Part shown: positions 35,615-47,500 of the stretch, in pieces
How the letters are laid out: each line of letters starts with the position of its first letter
Position numbering within the stretch: the first letter of the stretch is position 1
Assembly (NCBI GenBank): GCA_013076295.1
Contig: RQOL01000861.1
Location: 806,001-870,000, forward strand
Direction of reading: 5' to 3'
From: Sanderia malayensis
Lineage: Eukaryota; Cnidaria; Scyphozoa; Semaeostomeae; Pelagiidae
Length of the DNA stretch: 64,000 nucleotides
Notes under the pieces: generated by a model
Database searches by the model: none
What the model was told of the DNA's origin: nothing
The model's input: the letters and a program-made list of their open reading frames with translations, nothing else
Made by a program: the position numbers and the translations under genes

Positions 35615-38205
35615 CTAACGAACAATTAAAGAGGATTCTTTGCTTGATATGTTTCCAAATAAACTCATTGACAACAGAGAATATTTTCCTCTGTCACTAC
35701 GTTGTACATTTGATATCTTCAGTTTCAGCACCATACTATCATCATTGATCTTTTCTCTTTCATATTCCACGTTATCACTCTCTCCAAACGTCTGACCATC
35801 TTTTTGCCAAAGACAAAATGCTCCCCCGCTGGCTGAGAAGGAGGATATGCATGATATGACAACATCATCTCCTTGGAAGCAACTGATATTCTCAGGTTGT
35901 TGAAGAATTTCTGGCCTTTTTACTAATGGATTCCCTTCAGGAAAATAAGAAATTTCAAGACACTCATATACCGTAATGCTTCGATTAAACGACCCCCTTC
36001 TATTAAGCGCCCCTTCGAATAAAGGCCCCCCTATTTTAAACTTTTTCCAATAAACGCCCCCTCTATATCTGGTTTCAAAGTCATCATCAACATCGTCTTC
36101 CTCGATGATGTTAAAGTTAAAAGTAGGAGCAGCTTCGGTTCTGTGTGTTTCGAATACAACACAGGGCGTCTATTCGAGGGGGCGTTTAATAGAGGAGGGC
36201 GTTTATTAAACAAATTGAAAATAGGGGGCCTCTGTGCGAGGGGAGTATTTAAAAGAAGGGGGCATTTAATCGAAGCATTAAGGTATTTGGCTTATAACAT
36301 TGTGTTTCTTTGAGCTGAAAGTGCCTTTCACAGCTCAAAAATCGCTTGGTTGAGTGGCAACTGCAAATTGTTTAACAACAATATCGACCCCGTGAGAGCT
36401 AAACTTCTAGTAGAGCAAAATGAGGGAAATAACCATATAACTTACTCTCGACAACAAGTGTGCACGATTTTTCAACTTGTCCAAACTCATTTTTAGCAAT
36501 GCATGTGTAAATACCAGCATCGTCAAGCTTCAAGTATCTGATGTGAAGCTTTTGATTGTCGTCAGTAAATTTAATCTGCTGAGTATGTCTGTTGCCAAGA
36601 GGTTCGTGATTGTAGTACCAGATAATATTCGCCTGTGGCCAAGAATCTACAGTGCAAGCTAAAGTAACACTATCGTCAACTTTTTTACTCATTGATACTG
36701 GAAAAGATGTTAGGAACCTAGGCCGTTTTACAGCCCCTATAAAAGAAAATCAATTATAAAAATGTGCGGCTAGTGTGTTTAACAATCATGTATATATGGT
36801 CATAAACGCTACAAGACTCGTTGAAAATAAGTGGGGATAAAGTGACAGAGGAATGAATTTTTAAGAAGTAGCTTACAACTGGCTCCCTCGGTTGTCTTGT
36901 TGCCCATCACTGTAACTAAAACAAAAAGCAACAATTTAATATTCATCTGCGTGTTATACTGCAGATATGAAAGCACGCCAGAGTGCTACAATTATATCAC
37001 AGAAGCATTAAACTCTTATTGAAATATTAATAATTTTAATTTTGTGTTGTATCACGACGAGCTTGAGTACTAAAAGCAATCTTCCTGTCGCAAAATGATA
37101 ATAAATAAAAATATTTTCCATTTAAATTTTTACGATGTTTACATAAGACGAAGAGAGTATTTCTTGGAAAATAATATCAGATTTTTATAGGGGAAAATAT
37201 AATGTACACTTCCATGAAATGTCAAAAAACTTTACAAGTGCGATTTATCGCAATTCAAAATTATAAGATATAAATAAAGCTGTGCAAAAACAAATCTGAT
37301 AGTGACGATTACCTTGAAACTGGAACAAGACGTGTAAACAAGGAAACAGAATAAAATTAATAAACGATTACAAAAACGCAAAACATCACAATGATGACGC
37401 GTGATGGTTTCGGACATGATGTCATGGAATCGAAACCAATTTCGAAACAACATCGTGGGATCGGATGTTCAATGTTAGTTTTGAAACCACAAAACAAAGC
37501 AATACAGTCAACTCTGTCTGAGGGCCTGTTTACATGAGGTGGGCCAGCCCGGCTAGCCGAGCCAGCTCACCTTGGTGAGAAAGCTTCACTGAATCGTGTT
37601 TACAATGGGAACATTTCATCCCACCTGAGACGGATCTCACCTTGCGATTCACGGATCTCACCTTGCCGGGCTAGCCCGCTTCTCATATAAACGTAACTAG
37701 ATTTAACAAAAGAATCAATTGTAATACCAGATCTCACTTAAGGTGAGGTCTGGGCCCACCTCATGTAAACAGGCCCTAATTCGAACACCCTGGGGAAGCG
37801 TGAAAATGTTCGAATTACAAACAGTTCGAATTACAAACAGTTACAAACAGTTCGAATTATAGAGGTTTGCTTTATAAGAATTGGTTCATTAGTGATCCTT
37901 GAAGGGATAGAGAATTTCGTTCGAATTAGATAGAGTTCGGATTACACGAGCTCGATCTATGCAGATTTGACTGTAGTTAGTCATGCTCCAAGACTATTTC
38001 CTGATTGTCAACTTTATCTAAGGGTTAGAGAGAAAAGGAGGGAGGAGCTGCGGAGGAGAAGAGGGGGAGGCGGGGGAAATCTAAGCAATAGTTACTGTTG
38101 TTACGGTTTTCTTCAAAAATGAGAAAACTGAAAATACTGACCAAGTAGAAAGAGAAATGACACAGTAATACAAAAATGTACAATTCGTTTAATATACAAG
38201 GCCAT
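35615..38205 (-). CDS. Small secreted protein with two Ig (I-set) domains
   Basis: Four exons in consistent phase: 38142-38205, 36877-36915, 36446-36736, 35615-35934 (237 aa, stop TAG). Exon 1 encodes a signal peptide (MALYIKRIVHFCITVSFLFLL). An alternative start, ATG 36946 directly upstream of exon 2, also gives a signal-like leader (MNIKLLLFVLVTVMG) in the same frame. Ig1 (exon 3) is canonical I-set: VTLACTVDSWPQANIIWYYN ... LDDAGIYTCIAKNEFG, with both Cys and the Trp. Ig2 (exon 4) has VVISC, CLWQKDG and RSDRGKYSLLS, but the second core Cys is replaced. There is no transmembrane segment or GPI signal after Ig2, so it should be secreted. Function unknown; possible soluble receptor, decoy or recognition molecule. 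Donor of exon 1 is GTCAGT, weaker than average. Confidence 0.68.
35968..36286. mobile_element. MITE with 33-bp inverted termini ('gcccc' family)
   Basis: Left terminus ATACCGTAATGCTTCGATTA and right terminus ending TAATCGAAGCATTAAGGTAT are near-perfect inverted repeats. The interior has alternating runs of ATTAAGCGCCCC and GGGGGCGTTTAATA. It lies in the last intron of the Ig gene. Confidence 0.85.
37505..37973. mobile_element. Tc1/mariner-type MITE (outer element, interrupted)
   Basis: TA|CAGTCAACTCTG at the left and CAGATTTGACTG|TA at the right give inverted ends with TA target duplication. The interior has repeated TTCGAATTACAAACAG units at 37808-37860. It is interrupted by a second element at 37521-37777 and lies in intron 1 of the Ig gene. 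Confidence 0.75.
37521..37777. mobile_element. Nested GC-rich MITE with 23-bp inverted termini
   Basis: Begins AGGGCCTGTTTACATGAGGT and ends with its complement (ACCTCATGTAAACAGGCCCT). The interior has repeated GATCTCACCTTG and GGGCTAGCCCG blocks. The termini resemble hAT-type MITEs; I see no clear 8-bp target duplication. It is far more GC-rich than its surroundings. Confidence 0.82.
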
Positions 38206-38283
38206 GTTCAAACAGGTTGTTCGACTTCTTGTCAAAAGGGACAACTAAAATTAACACAGCTAAAGTAAGCAAAGTTGAATACA

Positions 38284-38904
38284 CTATGAAAACATTCTAT
38301 AGCCAGTCAAGTTTGGCGAGTTTAGATATTTGCATAGCACCTGTAATGGCATCTTGGTAATATTGCTACTGTTGTATGCTAATATAAATAAAACCAATTG
38401 AGAAAGGATGAGAAATAGGAATATTATTATTATAATTATGAAATCTTTATGCACAAATACGCCGCAATGCAGCTTTGTGAAATTGACGCGCAAAAATAAT
38501 ATGATTTTGAAGATTGCTGCTAAAGTACTGAAGGACATGGTGAGGACCATGCTCAGAAAACAAAGAAGCCCTGTAATTTTGCAAAGAGGATATCCATATT
38601 TCCATTGACATTGCAACAATGCAGCCGCAACAAGAGGCATGCATACAATTGCTGACAGCATGTTTACAACTGAGGCCGTGAGAATGAATTTTAAGTAAAG
38701 TTCAGTGCTCGTCGTGGGCCTACAACAGTTTAGAACACAAATAAATGCATTGCCAATGAGAACGGCAGCACAAACAGCTATCACTGCCGTTGCTTGAAAT
38801 GAAAGCACAGTTGGATCAATGTCCACATCTGTATCGCCCATTATCAAGTCTATATCAATATCTGCATCAGACATCTTGTCCAGTACACGCCCAGTAAATC
38901 GCAC
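38284..38904 (-). pseudogene. Truncated class A GPCR-like ORF (four membrane segments)
   Basis: A 206-aa open frame. An acidic N-terminus (DADIDIDLIMGDTDVDIDPT) precedes TM1 with a GN pair (VLIGNAFICVLNC), TM2 (FILTASVVNMLSAIVCMPLVAA) and a TM3-like segment with the expected Cys (YPLCKITG). The D/ERY motif after TM3 is absent, a poly-Ile TM4-like segment follows, and translation stops before TM5. No downstream frame restores TM5-7. It is either a decayed receptor or a novel four-pass protein; I favour a pseudogene. It lies 79 bp upstream of the Ig gene's first ATG on the same strand. Confidence 0.55.
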
Positions 38905-41900
38905 AAGATCAAATCTCTGAATATATCGCTAAATGCGAACGACTTTGATCCAACCTTCAACATACAAAAGCATGCACGTACATCACAGTCTACGCATAAC
39001 CAATGCAACAGTTATTCTGATCCCTGAAGGAAATCATTAACCTCGTTTGCAACAATCAACTTGCAATAGTCTCTTCTTCATGATAATACACAATAGCTTT
39101 TCCTGATGATAAATTAGTCAAAATGCTTGCGAAACCCAGTCCCGTTTATACTCCAGGCTGCGAAGAAATGAATTTCCCAAATTTAGGACAATCGACGTAA
39201 AAGCTTCTCCAGTATAAACAACACCAGGACTTCCAGTGTTTTCCTCAACAATTGTGTCTTAATATTCAAGTATAGAACCTAAATGTCGACTACAGAAGTG
39301 TTATTGCTTGTTCATAATGTCGTATATGCTAGCACATATAAAAAGCTATCAAATAATTGCATTGTTCGATTTATAGGTTTGTTTACGGTAGTATCTACAA
39401 AGCTGATCAGGTGTTCGTTTGAAAGGACTTCATATTTAAAGCATGTGGCTATATTCATGCCAGTTACCTGTTCAGACGCCCAAAGCCCAAGATGAACAGG
39501 ATCGTTACACGAAGCACTATTTTGAGGTCTCGCTATCAACAAGAGGCTTGAAAGCTTCCATCACTGTTTCAGTTCGACCACCACTCCCAACTCTAATGTT
39601 TGCATGGTGTGGCCTATTATGCATTATCATTGTGTGACGTGATGTGTTTGCGGTGAAAAATGGTACAGAAAGTGGTTTATGTTAATCTTTCGTGACGGAT
39701 TTAAAAGTTAAAGGTGATTAGCCAAGGCGCAAAATGCCGAACTGCAATTCACCGAATATCGATTTTCTCTTCAAGATCAAGCATAGAAATAGAGCACGAA
39801 CATTATATTGCATTCGATGATACCATTCTACCAACAGACCAGCAATCATATCGACCGCTAAAAACGTGGCCAGAGTGAATGTGGCAATCGTACATGTGAA
39901 AGTGTTGAAACAGGGTAAATTGTTATGTGGAAACCTTCGAACAAGAAGTCAATAGATAACCTACTTTGATGAAAAGCAATGAAATGAGTGTCGCTTTTGA
40001 CAAAGTCAATATAAGAGAGGACTTTGACTTAGCTTTGGAAATAGAAAGATGGAGGAATACTTTGTAATACTCTTGGGTCACAGGGTGGAATAGGCCGTTG
40101 TTATGTTGCTATATAAAAACCACTCAGGTAATAATACCGTGCAAATAACCAACAAAAAATTAAAAATTACTACAAAGCCACAACGGCAATTAGAGCAGAA
40201 ACGAAATAGGGACAGGGTTTTTTGACAAAACAACAGTCTGTTACATATTAAAGGAAAAATAATTTAGAATTCACAATAGAGACATATGAAACCTACGACT
40301 GCAGAGCAGTATTTTAAATAGGTAAAACGAGTTACAACAAGATATCGATGGTTAATAAAGGATGGCATTTTTTAATACAGGACAATAAAGGTCATGATAT
40401 TGATTATAAGAAAATGTTGCCAGCGAAATTCGGTCACGATTCTTTGAATAATGTAGACAGAAATAGAATCTAAAAAACATAGCTTGATGGCTAAATTATA
40501 TGCAGACCACACCACACAGTGCCTATTGAAATGGATGTTGCTATGTGTAGAAACAACAAGCACACGTTGTCAACCATGAGTCTGCATTGCATTGCATGTG
40601 ACGTTTTCTCAACTATCCAACTCGAGATTGGTTCTAGGTGGAGCTACATTCACAAACAACGTACTCTCTCCTCTACCTCCACCTCCTCTCTCCCACTCTC
40701 CCCCCCCTAATTAAATCCTCTCATAATATAATACCCATTATGTTTTCACGGGTGAAACAGTCGTCGCAAGGGTGAAACGCATTAAAAAATAGCAAGCAAC
40801 TGCAATATGAATTCTCGAAATATTCGTGAGGCAAACAACTAATAATGCCCAGAAGTATTTTCCGGCCGGTGCCATTATGGAAATATCGCCTGTGTCAAAC
40901 ACAACATAGAGCAGGTGGAAATTCAAAATCAAATAATGATTTTGGCTGCGAATTTAAAGGCGTGGATTATTTTTCCACTTTGAAGAAAACCTCCGAAGCT
41001 TAATAATTAATTATTTCTTATCTACAATTAAGAAATATCTATTATTTATCCTTCCTTATACTCACTCAAATATTCTCACAAAGTAGTATACCGTAAATCC
41101 TTGAATAAGCCCCCTCAAATAAGCCCCCACCAAAAATTCACTTATTTGTAAAATGAGCCCCCGGACGTGAAAATAAACTCTTCTCTATCCTCATTTTTCA
41201 TAGATGGGAAAATAATAAATATGTCAAAAAAAACAAGAGAATCACTGAATTTCTTTTTCTTGGAAAAGCTATAGATACGGTTAGATTCGCACTGGTTATA
41301 TTGTGACATACTAACATCGCAAAAAATTGGATTGGGGATCCCGTATACTCACAAATCTTCTTGAAGCAATAACACGTGCAGTATGCCCCGCATGAAATAA
41401 CACCATAGTTTTACCTGCAAAAAAGAAAAGTAAAAATATAAGAAGTGATCATCTGGAAATTTGTTTGGGTTGACAAACTTCAATGACTCGAAACCATTCT
41501 CGTTAACATACGATGCTTTTGAATTTAACTAGAATTAGTTTACATGCATTAAATCTGACCACAAATATACCCCCTTGCAAAGGAAAGTGACAATACAGGT
41601 CCGATTCATCCATTGCTAATAAGTACGGGGGAAGGGTAAGTCATTACATATTATTGTTACGCTGGCCTTTTCTGCCTTAAAGCATGCCTCATTTATCGTT
41701 GTCGATGTTAAACTTGCATGACTCGAACGAAACAAGATGTGGCTAGCCCGGCAAGCGAAGCAAATGTGATATCAATGAATGGTACCTATGATGGACAACT
41801 ACAATCCATCACCATAAGTCAGTTGTTTTCATTACTGCCTAGATTATTATTGTTATTATAGAATATGTCAACTGTGGCACATCACGAAATTGTGCAGCGT

Positions 41901-44521
41901 TATTAAGCCACTTAAACACAATTTACTGCATTGCGTTTTGGCGTGACAATTAGTTGGCGTATGCCAATCCCCATTTTCCAACGCTAAGCATAACAGATCT
42001 AGCCATGAAATGAGAACATTATTATTTGGAGAGTATATAAAGATAGGCCAATAAATCATTTATGTGAAGGCTAACTGGATGCACACACCAGGTTTCTTGC
42101 TTGGTCCAATGGAGCAAAAATATAATACACACGCGAATGATCAGGACGACGTCAAGACCAAACCCGCACTCATTTAATACAACTATATCCACAGCACAAA
42201 ATATTTATACATCCGCGCATCTTATTGCTTTATCGCTTCTCACGCACAGTTGATCAGGTAAATTTGGTTTCGTGCCAAGATGAGAAAGATGTTTAAGACT
42301 TTTCCGTGCAGCAATTTGAGGTCAGGAAACAAGCTGTTTCAAACAAATGAAATCCAGTGATCACGCCACTTGGCATGGTCATGGTTTGCGGTGTTACTGC
42401 AGATAACATTTATAAATTATTCACTTTCTTCATATATCTTCTGCAATATATACTTTGCAATTGCAAAAGGAAAATATGTTTTCATTTTGCGTCGTATCGT
42501 GACACGACACGCATCCAAATGTCAAGATAGTTCTTGTGTGAAGGAGGGTCTGTTGGCTGATTGAATAAAGCGAGTAGTTCTTCGATCATTACCGCTTCGT
42601 AATACAACAACTTGACTCAGTTGCTGCCTCCCCAAAACAAAGCACAAAAACATAACACATAACAAAGTGTATAACTCTGGCAGTTAGCTTTGTTGGACCT
42701 CTGACTTGCAGCGTGAATAATCACCTGACCATCAAAGTGCCAAGTGTATTTCAAAGACAGTCATTTCAAGCTCAAAATAATTAGGTAATATCATATTATT
42801 TGTTATACTATTATCTTCAACTTAGTTCTATTTAACTTTATTATTAACATACACTCTTAATTTTATACGAGTACTGACATTTTCGACAAGCCTCGTGTTC
42901 ATAAAACGTTTTGCTCGATTCGATTTTGAGTTTGAAATTCTTCGATTACTTTTAACGGAGGCAACTGATTTTATTCTTGAACCTTTTTAAACTTCAAAGA
43001 TTTTGTGCCTTCATACTTATATAAAAAAGGGTGTACATTCGATTTAAGGGTGTACGCCAAGAAAAGCGAACAGCTTAACTTGAATGGAGTATTAAGTTGC
43101 GTTAAGTATTTTAGAACTACAAATTTAAAAAAACCACATCATCAGTAATTTGAAAACAAGTGCCTTGGAATAAAACAAGCTAAAAAAGGAAGGCTATTAA
43201 TTTACTTGCTGCGTCGGTTAAAATGTGTTCATAATAAAATTTATTTTTCAGCCAACCAAGCAGAACCAGCCTTAGTTAAAGTCCTTATCTTTCTTCGAAG
43301 AAAATTATAATTTCTACATACATAGTTGAATTTTACTCGACATTTTAATGTAAATAAAGATTGTCAACCGATAGCAGCCATCATTGAAATCGTAAACAGG
43401 GAAGGTAAACATTCCCTTTCGTCTCAGGTTAAGAAGAGTGCGAAGGAGAAAGGCCTAAGTTGGCCTCACAGCGAAATAAACCAATAAGACTAAGTTGAAG
43501 CTAGATATTCAATCTGCTATGATCAGAACGTTTAGAGCTTTGCAGGAAATTACGTCAACTCACTCTCCTATTAATGCATACTTACATGACATTCATTTGC
43601 GAAGTGCAATTTATGCTGCAGATTATCCCTCTTTCCTAGCTACTTTGCAATTTCCTCCTGCGCATGCAATGCTATGCATGCACAACAGCAACAATGAAAA
43701 TTCGAGGGGAGATTAAAAAATTATTGACGTATGACGCCAATATAACATAAGAAAATATTCGTTTTCTTGTGTTATCTTGATGATAAATATTATCCCCCTG
43801 GTATAAAAGTTTCATTTTATAAGAAACTGGTATATTAAAACCAGAACCAATTAAGAAACTCTTCTTGTGCTAGCCTTAGGAAGAACTAAGAAACTGTAAA
43901 ATATCCACCCCAAGTTATTGAATTACAATTAACACAATGTGGTCGTAATCAAGCCGATATGCATGTCAACATACGTTTTGTACAAATCTTTTTGAAACAA
44001 TATTTAAGGCTAATATTGCCCCCATCTTAGAACTAGCACACATTTTTATAAATCATTTATTGAATAAGCTCCATGCTAGCATATCAACTGTTGCCATTCA
44101 GCTCAAATTGGCGTTTTATCAAGTTGCCAATGCCACAGGTGACACACGCGCTTGGTCAATGATAAATTAAATTTTACCCACTAAATAATTTCAGGAAACT
44201 GCTCAAATCCCAGTTGAAATTGCTTGAAATTAAAAAATAAAGGTGTTTTTTCTCCGTCCTTCTATAATCCCTTGTTCGTTATAAAATTAGCCTCCTATAA
44301 AACTTGAACTTTTACGGTTACATTGCGTCCCTGTTCCTTTCGACGAGACGGACGTGAAGAAGAAAGGAGGGTGCGGACGGACGATTTCGACGACCAACAC
44401 CGGACCGGACGATAAACATCACATCAGTCAAGTTTGCTGACAATGACCTGAATAACGAAGAGTTCAATTTTGTATTTTAGTTTTTATTACAGCTAGTTGT
44501 CTTTTCCCATAGGGAAACAAT
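38905..44521. other. Gene-poor intergenic region
   Basis: No ORF or splice-bounded exon is convincing in these 5.6 kb. Contents: a 5' half of a 'gcccc'-type MITE at 41088-41175 (TATACCGTAAATCCTTGAAT), a pyrimidine-rich tract at 40660-40710, and at about 44330-44500 a G/A-rich then pyrimidine-rich stretch that is probably the 5' UTR and promoter of the receptor gene. Confidence 0.5.
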
Positions 44522-47500
44522 ATGATGTTTTTGCAAAAGCTTACACTATTGGTCTATTTCTTCATCAATTTACAAGGTAAATACATTCATCATATTCCCG
44601 AACGATCATTTATTTGTTGCCATATTGATTTTATTCCCATCATAGGCCCGCTGTCTCCTCTTCGCAAAACCTGTACCTAAAAACAAATCGTCAGCGGGGA
44701 GAGGAATTGAGTTATCTTTTCTACTGTTTAAGATATTACTAATTTTTATTTGGAATCCTTCATATATATTTGCAAGGTCCATTTTTATTACTACAAAGTT
44801 ATGATCACATAATTACAAGTTATCCTAGAAAGTAGACAGAAATATAAGGTAACAAAATTGATTTCGCCACGCCAGACACCACGAAGGCAGTTGTTATTTT
44901 GTCTTTCTCAAAGTTTTACGGGTTTTGTAAATTAAGTTGATATTTTACATGATAGTTTTCAGTGCATACTGTTTTTTGCTCAATAACATTTTGTTATGTT
45001 ATTTTGTTATTACCAAGCAGTTTATATAGTCAAAATGCCAGAAATGATATTTCAAATTATTTTAATGGAAGGGCTTCGATCTTGTGCTAATCGCTTCAAG
45101 GCTCCCAAATTTTAGCAGTAGCAAATCGCCATGTCTGAAAGAAGTACGGCTATTTTTATTATCAGTTAAATCATTTGATACCCATAAGTCGAGCTCTCAA
45201 GTTCGAGGCACATTTTTTGTTAAAATCGAACAGCCCCCAAACAAGAATCGACTTTTAGGTTCCACATTCACAGCATTAAAATAGTGTGGATGATGATTGG
45301 ATGATAGTAATTTGCATTGAAATTGAATGGATTGTTGATAATACCTTAATTTCTTGAATAAGCCCCCACTTTTGAATAATCCCTTCCCTGGAATAATCTC
45401 CTATCCTGCTAATCATTTGCAAGGACAACGAGCTCAGTGTCTAGACATAAAGTTGTGTCCTTAATGTATTGCAAATAGTAACAAGACAAATAGCTTTATT
45501 GATTAAGTGTATACATAGTACATCTTTTATAAAGCTTAATGTTCAATGGGCTTATTTAATGATTTACAGTATTTACATTTGAATTTGTACACTCTGGATG
45601 TGATTTTTGTGTTATTATTAACAATAACACTTTATATCCTTGAATTAATTCCACATCTGGAGAGATTATTCAGAGATCCTGGGCCAAATATGAACACAAG
45701 CATCGTTTGATTTGTTAAAATTCCTATTATGTAATTGCTGAATCTACTGGATGATTAGTCATTACTCATCCTTATTCAGGATCAGTCCCCAGCCCCTCTT
45801 GCTGCTGATTACCCCCTGGTTATAATTTTTTCAATTGTTATTGCAAAGAAATATTTCAGCTCCAGCTCATGCCTTGGCATGTGCTAATTGTCAATAGCTG
45901 AGATTAAGCTATCTCAAGAAATTGGGCGGTTAGCCTACCGGCCCGGATTGCTTGAGCAAAGAAAGGCATTTACGGTCGGTGATTCCGACAAACTCCGGCC
46001 GGTACACCAGGCAGTACTAACCGAATGGTCAAACTACATAACAATGACTGAAATCATAATGCAAATCAATAAACAATAATAAGGAGAGGGAGGGTGGGAG
46101 AAATTGTGCTAGCTCTCTGAGTTCCAACGAAGAATGATTAGAAATGCTACACTCTGTACTCCTATATGCCCCAAGGATTTAATCCCTACAAAACGTGCCG
46201 CAGTAGCCGCGTGGCAAGTCTCCCAGTGCCCCAATATCCGGGGTGTTACTGAAATAGCCATACGTGTTAATGAAGAACTTGAACCGTGCCGCCATCTCCA
46301 CACGAATATATTATCAGCGAGCGATGCAATTTCTTTCAACCTTAACCATTTTTAAATTGCATTTAAAATCATTTAAGCTATCTCAAGAAATTGGGCGGTT
46401 AGCCTACCGGCCCGGATTGCTTGAGCAAAGAAAGGCATTTACGGTCGGTGATTCCGACAAACTCCGTCCACAGAACACGTAGTGTGACCCCACGAATCCC
46501 GAACGTAAAGACTACAACTTTTGATACTCATTTCTTAATTCTAACCTTATAGGTAATAGTGAATTAATCCTAGTTGGCCTGGGAGCTAGCTATTCCTCCC
46601 ATCTCCCCAAACAATAACCCTTAGCAAAAATGGCAGATCAGGAACAAATGGCTAAGACAAAAGTTTAATATACGCAATCAAAAAATCATAATGGAGGCCC
46701 CTGACTGACGACACCACCGGGCAGCCGCCGTGACCTCCTAAGGAAAACAAAAGCCAAAAAGGAAGGCTGCAGGCATAAGGCCACGCAAGCCCAAAGGCGT
46801 GGCATTTTTTCATCGGTGGTAGCTACCTTCAACGAGGCATTTAACAACTGCACCTTCAACGAGGTATACTATATCACTGCAACCTCCGAGGAGGTATTTC
46901 AAACACTGCACCTTCAGCGAGGTGTTTTTAAATTGCAACCTTCAGCGAGGTATTTTAATATTGGAACCTTCAACGAGGTCTTTGAACACTGCATCATCAA
47001 CAAGGTACTTGAAAATGATAGCCAATGAATTTGATCAAAGCAACGCATTTGTTTTTCCAGGGCTGCTGATAACGTCGAGTCTGATAGTAATAGGGTCCAC
47101 ACGTGACGTTGGCTACAATTCAGAATAGAAATAAAAGAAATTACCCAGATGGTTAAAGAAATAGCAAAATAATAACGAAGTATTAGTAACGACGATTTAA
47201 ATAGCTATACTTAACTCTCTTGAGCCCCTTGTGACAACGCATAAGGGGCAGTGGTCAGCTGACTTTGTGGTAGCTTTATGTACGCTTCGTAAGCTGTGCT
47301 TGACCAGCGGCCAATAGCTTGGATCAGGTGGGCTGACAGGCCGACAGAAGCCGCGTAATCGCGGCCCCGACCCAGAAACTGTGTAGCCACCATGTTGCGG
47401 GCCCTTTATATTCGCGCAATATGACTGGAAATAATCATGCGAGGAAAACTCACTGTAAAGCTCGCTCCAAACTGGTCAGGTTTGAGACTGGTTGTCGAAT

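Noticed and set aside
37790..37870. GTTCGAATT blocks as tRNA B boxes
   Set aside because: They are internal repeats of a MITE; no A box or cloverleaf can be formed around them.
43495..43716. 73-codon ORF with start and plausible composition
   Set aside because: No splice partners, motif or signal peptide; it stands alone in gene-poor DNA, so chance is more likely.
46109..46355. ORFs of 73-76 codons, also found unchanged at 50135-50381, as genes
   Set aside because: Both copies lie inside identical repeat A of the split-direct-repeat element; the frames overlap on both strands and show no domain.
46825..47018. Regular short repeats as a possible CRISPR array
   Set aside because: Repeat cores are only about 14 bp and degenerate, total period is 28 bp, and the context is a eukaryotic retroelement intron.
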